DNA of 64,000 nt, from contig WFMF01000121.1 in NCBI GenBank assembly GCA_011033025.1, positions 310,001-374,000 of the forward strand. The letters run 5' to 3'. Below, piece after piece: positions 33,308 to 44,045 of the stretch. Below the pieces are notes generated by a model. It worked only from the letters and a program-made list of their open reading frames with translations, searched no databases and was not told the origin of the DNA. The position numbers and the translations under genes are program-made. Origin of the DNA: Beroe forskalii. Taxonomy: Eukaryota > Ctenophora > Nuda > Beroida > Beroidae. Position 1 is the stretch's first letter; each line of letters begins with the position of its first letter.

Positions 33308-36144
33308 AGGGAACTAACTCGGAACAATGACTTAGGGTGTTTTTTCGATTCATTATGGTCCCAGGAGTCACCAAACCAGAATCCCAAAAATCCGGTCGGC
33401 ACTTTTCGAGATATGGCCACGCCCTTTTTTGACCGTGGGAATTTTTGGTGAAAATCACTAAAAATTCACAAAATGGCAAATAAGGCATGATTATACTCTA
33501 ATCCCATGTTTTTTGACACGAGAAATCGATTAAAACCATTATCTAAGCTCTAGACCCAATATTTGGGCCAGTAGGGGCCACGCCCACTTTTTGTCGTGGA
33601 TATTTTGGCTAAAAATCGGAACTTTCCAAAACATTGGAACATAGGCATGTTTATACTCTAGAACCATGTTTTTTGACACAAGAAATCGATTAAAAGCATT
33701 ATCTTAGCTCTATACCCAATATTTTGGCTAGTAGGTGCCACGCCCACTTTTTGTTGACATGGATATCTTAGCTGAAAATCGGAACTTTCCAAAACTTTGT
33801 AACATAGGCATGATTATACTCTAAACCCATGTTTTTTGACCCGAAAAATCGATTAAAATCACTATCTAAGCTCTAGAACCAATATTTTGGCCATAAGGGG
33901 CCACGCCCACTTTTTGTTGGCATGGATATTTTGGCTAAAAATCGGAACTTGCCAAAACGTTACAACATAGGTATAATTATACTGGAAACCCATGTTTTTC
34001 GATAATAAAAAAACGCTTGAAAGTATCATAATTACTGTAGTAAATCTTTTGGCCCAATTTTATCATTTATGAATTTTTGAAAAATCGGAACTTTACAAAA
34101 TTTATAACATGGACATGAATTTTATACACATGATTTTGGCAGACGTCGATTGAAAACATTATCTAAAGCCTAAAAAGAAAGGCCAATAGATTGCAGCCAC
34201 TCTCACTTCCTTACTTGGCTTCTTTGACTTTAGCATAGCCTATTTCACAGGACAAATCAATTGAAATTGATACTCACTGACTTTTTTAATCCTTAGATAT
34301 AATATTTTGATTTACTCTTTACTCTAACCAGAGCCCTCTTTTTCCTCTCCTGTTCACTGCTTGCAAACGAACTCTCTTTAAATTATCACTGACATTACCC
34401 AATCTAATGTGTATTCTGTTCTGGTGACCACTGTCCAAAATACTCATGAACGTGGCTCTGCATTCCATCATTTTACCTAAGTTACCTAGGCATCATTTGG
34501 GGCTTTGGCTGAGTATTTTGGCACCTACTTCTGTGCAGAAACTGACATCTTTCACATACAAACTGAGCAGAATCATAAGCTAGACCTATAGGACTGGTCG
34601 TCTTGAACTTAATAACAAGGCAAGCGACGGTTCTGCCAACACTGACAGGATTGATCCTTAGTATCTCGGACTCAGGAGTCGACATGGCATGCTCGAAGAT
34701 ACAGGAGATGACTCCTTATTACGCAATGGAATAAAACTGCTGGAAACTGAGGAGGAGCAGAACTTGCTCCGCCCACAGTCCTCCAGCACACTAAGACACT
34801 AATCAAAAGCCTCACGGCTGGCCGAGCCTCTGGCAGGTCTGTCCCCTTTTTATAGAAGTAGAATCTACCAGTTTCCACTGTCCATCCACAACTTATCGAC
34901 CATTGTTTCATTTAGTAAGTCAAAATTTTAACAGCTTTACAACTTATGACAGGAATCTATGGATTCAAGTATAGTCAATTAATCAGCAAGAATCAAGATT
35001 CAAGGCAGACAGATATTAACCCTCCTACTTGCGTCTGCACTCTTCTGTACACTGGGTTGAGTGTCCTAATTGACATACATCTAATGCCTTGTTCATCTTA
35101 ACTACCATGAGCTACATCTTCTGATTATTATCATCACATTCAATATGGGGGTATGACGGTGTAACTATTATCTTGGTGATATTGGTGAATTACTAACTAC
35201 TTAACTTGGTATTCTTTATTTCTGATATACAGTTGGAATCCATGACAGAATGTGGGTACTATACTACCATCGCTATTGGTCAGATTATTAGATAAGGCCA
35301 TAGGTAATAAGATAACGCTTTCAATAGATTTCTTGTACCAAATACGTGAACGTTGAGTATAATCATGTCCATGTTTCGTTTAAACGTTTTACGTTTTGGA
35401 AAGTTCCTATTTTCACTTTCTCCCGCCAAAATATCCAGAACAAAAGTGGCCCCTACAGGATAAAATATTGGGTTTAGAATGAGAGTATAATCAATCATTC
35501 ATATTTTACAAAGTTCTGGAAAGTTCCGATTTTTAGCCAAAATGTCAACAAACCTAATGGCCAAAATATTGGGTCTAGAGCTTAGATAGTGGTTTTAATC
35601 GATTTTTCGGGTCAAAAAACATGGGTTTAGAGTATAATCATGCCTATGTTACAAAGTTTTGGAAAGTTCCGATTTTCAGCTAAGATATCCATGTCAACAA
35701 AAAGTGGGCGTGGCACCTACTGGCCAAAATATTGGGTATAGAGCTAAGATAATGCTTTTAATCGATTTCTTGGGTCAAAAAACATGGTTCTAGAGTATAA
35801 TCATGCCTATGTTCCAATGTTTTGGAAAGTTCCGATTTTTAGCCAAAATATCCACGACAAAAAGTGGGCGTGGCCCCTACTGGCCCAAATATTGGGTCTA
35901 GAGCTTAGATAATGGTTTTAATCGATTTCTCGTGTCAAAAAACATGGGATTAGAGTATAATCATGCCTCATTTGCCATTTTGTGAATTTTTAGTGATTTT
36001 CACCAAAAATTCCCACGGTCAAAAAAGGGCGTGGCCATATCTCGAAAAGTGCCGACCGGATTTTTCGGGATTCTGGTTTGGGGACTCCTGGGACCATAAT
36101 GAATCGAAAAAACACCCTAAGTCATTGTTCCGAGTTAGTTCCCT
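33308..36144. mobile_element. 2.8-kb foldback element with long repeated arms
   Basis: The left end reads AGGGAACTAACTCGGAACAA and the right end is its exact inverse. The arms (about 33308-34000 and 35490-36144) match over roughly 650 bp and are themselves made of ~170-bp subunits. Each subunit has CACGCCCACTTTTTG, GCTAAAAATCGGAACTTTCC and ATGTTTTTTGACACGAGAAA. This layout matches foldback (FB/TU-type) transposons. The centre (34000-35490) has only short frames, a diverged SINE piece near 34930-35065 (minus) and a TATAAAAAGGGG on the minus strand near 34850. No transposase was recognised. Confidence 0.85.
34930..35065 (-). repeat. Diverged SINE copy inside the foldback element
   Basis: ATGACAGGAATCTATGGATT and ATTAACCCTCCTACTTGCGT then TGTACACTGGGTTGAGTG match the SINE body on the minus strand. 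The tRNA-like head is absent. Confidence 0.6.
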
Positions 36145-36171
36145 GACCGATCATATTTTCGACCGGACCAC

Positions 36172-36235
36172 CACTCTAAACCCTGATAATGACGTCATCA
36201 TCTCACCACTCTAAACCCTGATAACGACGTCATAT
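36172..36235. repeat. TGACGTCA 35-bp units
   Basis: Two units directly beyond the foldback element, with palindromes near 36190 and (mutated) 36225. Confidence 0.85.
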
Positions 36236-36628
36236 GGCAGCTCTATTCAGAACTGCCACATAGAATGGTGGACAATGGTACAAATCTTGCAGTGGAGACT
36301 GGCATCATTGTTTTAAAATAAATGATTTAAAATATTAAGACTATTGATGGAGTCACCCGGTCAGAGTGGTGAGTAATGAGTTCCAAATGTGTCATGTGAG
36401 TTCAGTGTCACACTGCACTAAGAATTATTGATCCTTCTTTTTTAATTCTAAAAACCGATATCAGAGTCGGCGCGCATTGGAAATTGTTTATTTGTTTACG
36501 ATACCAAATAAACGTGGATGAATCTGACGTTCCCAAGTTCGTCGGATTCAATCATCTGGTTGGTTTATTTGCTATCTTGCACAAATGTGATCACATGAGA
36601 GGCAGTGGATTGACCGAACAATTAGGAA

Positions 36629-36712
36629 ACGACAGGCTAACCGAACCGAATCCGAAATACCGGTTAACCGGGCGTTTTCTGCTAACCTAAACCGAAACCG
36701 TAACCGGATTTA
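36629..36712. repeat. ACCGGTTAACCG repeat, second locus
   Basis: TACCGGTTAACCGGGCGTTTT with flanking ACCGAA motifs is the same sequence as at 23552-23730. A MITE core in reverse sense (AGTGACGTCATTATCAGGGT) lies near 36880. Confidence 0.75.
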
Positions 36713-37077
36713 TTGAGAAATGGTAACCAGTCGTTTGCTTCGAACAATGCGCACATTTCCAATACGCGGACTTAAGAGATACAAAGCACAGGAAAGTTTA
36801 ACAGTGCAACGAGGCACTAGTGCAACAGTCCCCGAATAACGCTTACATTGATACCCACACACGGCGAATACAGCGCCGATAGTGACGTCATTATCAGGGT
36901 TTAGAATGGTGAATTGATGACGTAATAGTGAATATTTTGCCGGTAACAGCATCCACGCACGTATGAGGCGAGTTATTAACGTACATGTTGCGAAGACAAA
37001 TTACTGGAATATTTGCCCTAGCGTTAACAAGGCGTCACCGGCAGTACGGCTCGAGCTGCAAAAACTTAGGTGTAAAC

Positions 37078-38185
37078 TTCCTTATATGGAAGTAGACAGA
37101 TTGTCTCTATTTCCTTATATGGAAGTAGACAGATTGGTTCTATTTCCTTATATTGAAGTAGACAGATTGGTTCTATTTCCTTATATTGAAGTAGACAGAT
37201 TGTTCTTTTTTCATATGGAAGTAGACCCTTATATTGATCTCTCTATTTCCTAGACAGATTGTAAATGGAAGTAGACAGATTGTCTCTATTTCCTTATATG
37301 GAAGTTTAACAGATTGAAGCACAATTGCATCTAGTCCCCTTGGAAGTAGATTGATATATGGAAGTAGACAGATTGTCTCTATTTCCTTATATGGAAGTAG
37401 ACAGATTGTCTCTATTTCCTTATATGGAAGTAGACAGATTGTCTCTATTTCATATGGAAGTAGACAGATTGTCTCTATTTCCTTTATATGGAAGTAGACA
37501 GATTGTCTCTATTTCCTTATATGGAAGTAGACAGATTGTCTCTATTTCCTTATATGGAAGTAGACAGATTGTCTCTATTTCCTTATATGGAAGTAGACAG
37601 ATTGTCTCTATTTCCTTATATGGAAGTAGACAGATTGTCTCTATTTCCTTATATGGAAGTAGACAGATTGTCTCTATTTCCTTATATGGAAGTAGACAGA
37701 TTGTCTCTATTTCATATGGAAGTAGACAGATTGTCTCTATTTCCTTATATGGAAGTAGACAGATTGTCTCTATTTCATATGGAAGTAGACAGATTGTCTT
37801 TATTTCCTATATGGAAGTAGACAGATTGTCTCTATTTCCTTATATGGAAGTAGACAGATTGTCTCTATTTCCTTATATGGAAGAAGACAGATTGTCTCTA
37901 TTTCCTTATATGGAAGTAGACAGATTGTCTCTATTTCCTTATATGGAAGTAGACAGATTGTCTCTATTTCCTTATATGGAAGTATACAGATTGTCTTTAT
38001 TTCCTTATATGGAAGTAGACAGATTGTCTCTATTTCCTTATATTATGGTAGTAGACAGATTGTCTCTATTTCCTCATATGGAAGTAGACAGATTGTCTCT
38101 ATTTCCTTATATGGAAGTAGACAGATTGTCTCTATTTCCTTATATGGAAGAAGACAGATTGTCTCTATTTCCTTATATGGAAATA
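37078..38185. repeat. 1.1-kb minisatellite, 33-bp unit
   Basis: About 32 copies of TATGGAAGTAGACAGATTGT then CTCTATTTCCTTA. The period is divisible by three, so a 282-codon frame with MEVDRLSLFPY repeats runs through it on the plus strand. Frame switches at 27-28-bp variant units (CATATGGAAG without CTTAT) and the lack of a non-repeat domain argue against a gene. Confidence 0.95.
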
Positions 38186-38189
38186 AATA

Positions 38190-39055
38190 GTTATACCACG
38201 CAATAATAGCAAAACATGCATCTCTCTCCAGCATTACAGACAAAGCAATTCCACCAAAAGAATAAAGCAGAATTACTTGAGTTCTAGTGGGGAATATCAG
38301 TGAGCAGAGGCATACCTACAAAGTGTGTTTCTCAACACAACCCCAGATTACAAGATAAAATTACATGGGACAATAATTCCGGGGATCTAAATTTTCGGCG
38401 TTCGAAAAATTTTCGGGGCCCCCAAATTTCGTACCTTTTTAATATATCTCGTAAGCTAATCAAAGTGAAACGCAACCTGATATCATAGGTACGGAGAGAA
38501 ACAACATCTTTCCGAATGTCTAGGATACTACCCATCCCATATTGCACTAACAACAATAAATAATCTAATAATACTAACTGATTTTTGCGAAATTTTCCAT
38601 TTCGCATTAACAAGGCGTCAAGGCAAGCCTCTAATTCTCGTAAAGAAGCATTAGGTATGAGACTTCTAGAAATGTAGGAAGCCCCCCAAAGCACACGAAC
38701 GAGTATTGAACCTGCAGACTGAATGTTGTTTAGTCAGTTCTATCGACTTCAACCTTCCTAACTTCTATGATCTCAGCTGTGATCGTATTCCATCGATAAT
38801 AAACTCGGCACGCACCTTGTTCATTATCAACAGTCTCGGCTGTCGCCTCAGCCGTATAATTTGCGGTAAACGGTCACCACTTTAACAACACGAGTTCTAG
38901 AAGTGTTTGAAGCCTTTCTCTAGAAACCTAGCAAGACACACGCACGAGCACAGAATTGAAAAAACACTGAAGTCTCGTAGCTACCTGAGAAAATACATTA
39001 TTTATGTTACCCAAAGTGCGCTTACTACTTTACTATATACGACACTAAGCGCCTT
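38190..39055. other. Intergenic, no gene seen
   Basis: A segment near 38765-38880 (GATCTCAGCTGTGATCGTAT ... CTCGGCTGTCGCCTCAGCCG) resembles 24795-24900, so a dispersed repeat is likely. The 120-codon minus frame at 38332-38694 has no recognisable motif. Confidence 0.45.
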
Positions 39056-39142
39056 GCACGAGAAATAGGTGGTTCAACGTCATCAATTCACTTCATCATG
39101 ATATGATAATGACGTCATCCTACCCGCCTATTTCTCGCGCAG
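39056..39142. mobile_element. AAATAGGTGG/CCGCCTATTT MITE
   Basis: CACGAGAAATAGGTGGTTCA at the left and ACCCGCCTATTTCTCGCGC at the right, with TGACGTCA near 39110. It includes the outer CGAGAAAT/ATTTCTCG part of the inverted repeat, so the full family repeat is at least 16 bp. Confidence 0.85.
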
Positions 39143-39360
39143 CTCATATTCTTGACACGTTTTTACTTTTATACAACTTCACTAACATTATCAGATAGAA
39201 AGAATGATGCTAGAGAAAGTGACGGAGTGGTCAGGATTCTGAGTAGTGATGTGATGAGCTGAAGTTGCGTATACTTTACCTCAACTTACAGAGTACAGAT
39301 AATCTGCCGTTCTACTTCTGCCGTATATTAGCTTACCCATACGATCGTCACTTACTCTTA

Positions 39361-39412
39361 GACATTGACCAATAGCGATCGAGTTTGCAGTCAACTCGCG
39401 CACTGATTGGCT
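39361..39412. repeat. CCAAT-box foldback, copy 4
   Basis: GACATTGACCAATAGCGATC and AACTCGCGCACTGATTGGCT. One box has decayed (CCAATAG). Confidence 0.75.
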
Positions 39413-39775
39413 GATAATCTACCGTACTTGTTCTGCCGTGGATTCTGTATTTCAGCACCGAGTACCAAAATAATTTGACAACCCACGTTCGAGCTCGGGA
39501 GTTGATTACAGTGCGAGAAAAAGGATGCTTTTCTAAGCGTAATGTACGCTCAGAAAACTGTTGACTCTCAGAATAAATAGACGGTTAAACGTCATCATCT
39601 ACCTACTTTATCAACTCACTTTGTTTTACATCATTGTGCAACAGATGATAACAACAAATAAAATATAACCTTCTATATTTCTCTTCTGAAGAAAACTACT
39701 TTAATCTTACTTAAAACTACTTATTTTTCATAAGTACACGCCGTATTTAAAGGATGCTCTCTTATGGCCCACAAT

Positions 39776-39850
39776 AAATAGACGGCAACAATGACAGCAT
39801 TATAACTGTGTGCGCTGCCAAATATTGCAGAAAATAACCGCCTATTTTTC
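39776..39850. mobile_element. Diverged MITE
   Basis: AATAGACGGCAACAATGACA ... AATAACCGCCTATTTTTCGT. The ends are clear and the TGACGTCA core is lost. Confidence 0.6.
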
Positions 39851-41430
39851 GTGGGTAGGGTATAGTTATGAGAGTACATCGCTTCGATCTAGCTGTTTTG
39901 AGATTGGTCAAGTAGACGAAATCTATCATTATCGGATATCTAATGTAAAAATCTAGTATGCAATAGGTATAGCTACAGCCAGTTGAAATGCCTAGTCTCT
40001 GGAAGGTCAATGAGTAGACTTGTGGCAATCTAACCTAAATACTAATACTTTGGCATTACGCCAACTAATAATCCCTAACCAAATGACTAATTCCTCTCGA
40101 ATTCTTGGTAAAGCAAGAGTATTCCTCAGAAAAATAAAACAAGCATTCGACCAATACGGAGGGTTTCTAACTATGCCAGGATTTTAAGATGTATACAGAC
40201 AGGACAGGTAGACAGTATCAAACGCAGTTCTAGGCCATCAACTAGGTCACGTGATATACTTCCTACTGGATCATCTATTATACAGTTTAGGTAGCTGGTA
40301 TACCTTCAGAGCTTCAGTAGTTATAAACCTAACCACTCGGTCATCAACTCCCATTCTAAGGTTTGATAATAACGTCATCAACGCACCACTTCAAGGTTTG
40401 ACAATGGAATCATCAACTCCCATTTTAAGGTTTGATAATGACGTCATCAACGCACCACTTTAAGGTATGACAATGTCGTCATCAACTCCCATTTTGAGGT
40501 ATCTCAACTCCCAAATCTGGTGTACTGCAGTGGAGTCTGTTTCGAAGGCTGCTGTTGACACGTATCTGGAGAGTTGTAGAAGAGGTGCTAATTAAGGCAC
40601 AAACTCTGGGATATTCTCAGTTTTCAGAAAATATTGGCAAGCGAACGCTGGGTTATTTCTTGACAGTTTTCTGAAAATTGGTTCGAATATATAATTATTT
40701 GGCAAGAACCAGAAGAGAGAATTGACTGTATCCAGCAACGTGCCGGCAGTAAAATTAGTGCCATGAACTCATACGACTCATAGCGGTCAACTCCAACCAT
40801 TAAACACAAGCTTTTTGGCGACCACTTTGAACCAGACCTGGTAGGTCTTTTTTTGCCATATTATGATAATGAGGGAATGGGCCTGCCGCCTAGAACGCAT
40901 ACATTAGTGATGTTAGAAGATCATGGGTACCTACGCTAATTAAGGAAACATCCTTTCTTTATAAGTTTCTGTAGAAAAATTGACATTTCTTCAGAAATTG
41001 GGTACAGTATTATGTATTTTCAAACGAGATGTCAAAAACATCGCGCAGATTTAACTAAAAATAGTCTGCAGCGACTTGAATTCAAATCGACAACAACAAA
41101 AAACCTCAAGTTATGCGAAACAAAAAAAATGGAATAAATAAACAGCCTGCTGCTACTACAGCTTGCAATACAGCCGGGCAATGGGCTTCATACTTTGAGT
41201 ACTAGATGTATGAGGGTGTCGTCATTACCAGAGATTTAGGTTGGGAATCAATGTCCTCAGACGGCAGCAGAGATATATATTCCTAAATATTGACAACATC
41301 CTCTCAGCGTCAAGTGTCAACAGCCTCCGCGCGAGTGTGTGCGAAGTTATATAATTCCAACTTTAAACTACGTGTATTATTATGCTGTTAAACTGTTAGT
41401 ACTATATAGAGAACACTGCATCATATATGT
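39851..41430. other. Mostly unannotated, with a 74-bp repeat
   Basis: 40339-40500 holds two-plus units of 74 bp (CATCAACTCCCATTTTAAGG then TTTGATAATGACGTCATCAA) related to the TGACGTCA family. The ORFs at 39762-40028 and 40624-40809 show no motif. The rest shows nothing. Confidence 0.5.
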
Positions 41431-42010
41431 TAAGGGAGAAGGAGGAGGAGGAGGAGGAGGAGGAGGAGGAGGAGGAGGAGGAGGAGGAGGAGGAGGAGGA
41501 GGAGGAGGAGGAGGAGGAGGAGGAGGAGGAGGAGGAGGAAGAGGAGGAGGAGGAGGAGGAGGAGGAGGAGGAGGAGGAGGAGGAGGAGGAGGGAGGAGGA
41601 GGAGGAGGAGGAGGAGGAGGAGGAGGAGGAGGAGGAGGAGGAGGAGGAGGAGGAGGAGGAGGAGGAGGAGGAGGAGGAGGAGGAGGGAGGAGGAGGAGGA
41701 GGAGGAGGAGAAGGAGGAGGAGGAGGAGGAGGAGGAGGAGGAGGAGGAGGAGGAGGAGGAGGATGAGGAGGAGGAGGAGAAGGAGGAGGAGGAGGAGGAG
41801 GAGAAGGAGGAGGAGGAGGAGGAGGAGGAGGAGGAGGAAAGGGGGAGGAGGAGGAGGAGAGGAGGAGGAGGAGGAGGAGAGGAGGAGGAGAAGGAGGAAG
41901 AGGAGGAGGAAAAGGAGGAGGAGGGTAAGGAGGAGGAGGAAAAGGAGGAGGAGGAATAGGAGGAGGAGAAGGAATAGGAGGAGGAGAAGGAGGAGGAGGG
42001 AGAGAGAGCT
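41431..42010. repeat. 580-bp GGA/GAG microsatellite
   Basis: Almost pure polypurine (GGA)n on the plus strand, with rare single-base changes that shift the frame between E-, G- and R-runs. The 200-codon open frames on both strands are artefacts. Such tracts can form triplex or G-rich structures. Confidence 0.97.
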
Positions 42011-42239
42011 GGAGGCAGCCAAGTTGGGGGAAGTGAGGGAGCTAGACCGCGCGCGCGGGGAAAATGGCGCGAAAACGTCATCAAATCACTGCCCTGCGCT
42101 ATAATAAAGACGACATTCTGACAACTACTTAATAATCTTCTCTGAGCAGGGAGGGGAGAGAGGGAGAATCTCTGATCGTTTTATTGAGTGACGGGGTTTA
42201 TGTGCATTGCATTATACAACTGACTAGTGACCACTAGCA

Positions 42240-43030
42240 GAGGGGTGGCGGATTCCAGAGAGACGCATCTGAGGGCGCAGCATGCTACAGAATCAACCCG
42301 GGGTCACTAAGGGGTCACTAGGGGGTCACCAGGGGGTCAGTAGAGACGCATCTGGGGGCGCAGCAAGCTGCAGAATCAACCATCAACCCGGGGTTATTAT
42401 GGGGTCATCAGGGGGTCACTAAGAGGTCACTAGGGGGTCAGTAGAGACGCATCGGAGGGATCAGCAAGCTACAGAATCAACCATCAACCCAGGGTTATTA
42501 TCGGGTCATCAGGGGGTCACTAAGGGGTCACTAGGGGGTCACCAGGGGGTCAGTAGAGACGCATCTGGGGGCGCTGCAAGCTACAGAATCAACCATCAAC
42601 CCGGGGTTATTATGGGGTCATCAGGGGGTCACTAAGGGGTCACTAGGGGGTCACCAGGGGGTCAGTAGAGACGCATCTGGGGGCGCAGCAAGCTACAGAA
42701 TCAACCATCAACCCGGGGTTATTATGGGGTCATCAGGGGGTCACTAAGAGGTCACTAGGGGGTCAGTAGAGACGCATCGGAGGGATCAGCAAGCTACAGA
42801 ATCAACCATCAACCCAGGGTTATTATCGGGTCATCAGGGGGTCAGGGTCACTAAGGGGTCACTAGGGGGTCACCAGGGGGTCAGTAGAGACGCATCTGGG
42901 GGCGCTGCAAGCTACAGAATCAACCATCAACCCGGGGTTATTATGGGGTCATCAGGGGGTCACTAAGGGGTCACTAGGGGGTCACCAGGGGGTCAGTAGA
43001 GCAGCAAGCTACAGAATCAACCCGGGGTTA
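42240..43030. repeat. ~110-bp tandem repeat, seven copies
   Basis: Each unit has GAGACGCATCTGGGGGCGCA, AGCTACAGAATCAACC, CCGGGGTTATTATGGGGTCA and a variable number of GGGGGTCAC(T/C)A 12-mers. The inner 12-mer expansion explains the unit lengths of about 83-118 bp. Alternating variants (CATCGGAGGGATCAGC versus CATCTGGGGGCGC) suggest a dimer or trimer stage. Confidence 0.9.
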
Positions 43031-43660
43031 TATGATTACAGGAAATGTTTATAGAGTCAAAACAAAAGCTGTATTTTTGAATTTTTGCGAAAATAAAAGA
43101 ATTTAAATCTATCAAGACTTATGAGCCACCCTGAAGGTATGCATGATGCATGGTGGCAAGAGACTTCATACCCGATGATGCAGTTGGATATAGAGTTGAA
43201 AGTAAGAATCCAGGCTTATAGACGATGCATTTTTTCCTTAGTAGGGAGAGTAGACACGAAAAGGAGCGATTCTAAAAGAAACTTTATTGACCAAGCCCCT
43301 TTCTTTAATTAAGAATGGCTTCTTATGAAGTCTAACAATTTCCCAGTACATCAAAACAGTGCACTAAAAGTAAGAATAAGAGGTCAATGACGAAGATGTT
43401 CTTTGAATGAAACAAGGCAACATCGGCTCATATTATTGAGAATATACCACAGGCTTATTTATATAAGGAGATAATAACAGTTGATGAGTAATTTATTTAT
43501 TCTCTTTTGACTCAATAGTACAGGTACAATTCTAAACGATGTGGTTCTTTAATGACTCATCAATTTCGTCGTTCTACGACATCTTCAGGTCTCAAATTTG
43601 ATTGTATAAAGTAGTGTTGTAAAGTGTAAAACGATAATAACAGTTTTATTATTGAGATAA
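43031..43660. other. Unannotated stretch
   Basis: The 63-codon frame at 43121-43312 has no recognisable motif and no other signal was seen. Confidence 0.4.
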
Positions 43661-44045
43661 TATAAATAACGAGATGACGCACATATTTGGATAAGTTTTG
43701 TTGCGAAACTGCTAAAAAACGAGTTGTTTTCGAAACAAATCTTAGTAAAATGTCTTCGTTCCTTGCAGAATTTGTACGTAACCCAGTTCGTAATATAATG
43801 GCTCGTCCCTTCGGAGCTCGACATTATAACTCACCGTATTGCCACTAATACAGTTCGTAATAATGGCTCGTCCCTTCGGAGCTCGACATTATTACTCACC
43901 GTATTACTACACTAATACAGTTCGTAATAATGGCTCGTCCCTTCGGGGCTCGACATTATTACTCACCGTATTACTACACTAATACAGTTCGTAATAATGG
44001 TTCGTCCCTTCGGGGCTCGACATTATTACTCACCATATTGCCACT
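43661..44045. mobile_element. Hairpin repeat family, tandem minus copy
   Basis: 43680-43745 is the inverse of 7935-7990. It leads into three to four ~67-bp tandem units of AATACAGTTCGTAATAATGG then CTCGTCCCTTCGGGGCTCGA and CATTATTACTCACCGTATTA. Each unit can fold into a hairpin closing on CCCTTCGGGG. Confidence 0.8.

Noticed and set aside
36963..38206. 96- and 282-codon proteins with VDRLSLFPYME repeats
   Set aside because: No non-repeat domain, and the frame is lost at shortened units; treated as a by-product of the 33-bp array.
41339..42104. Open frames of 200-234 codons (E, G, R, P, S or L runs) on both strands
   Set aside because: They only reflect the GGA microsatellite.
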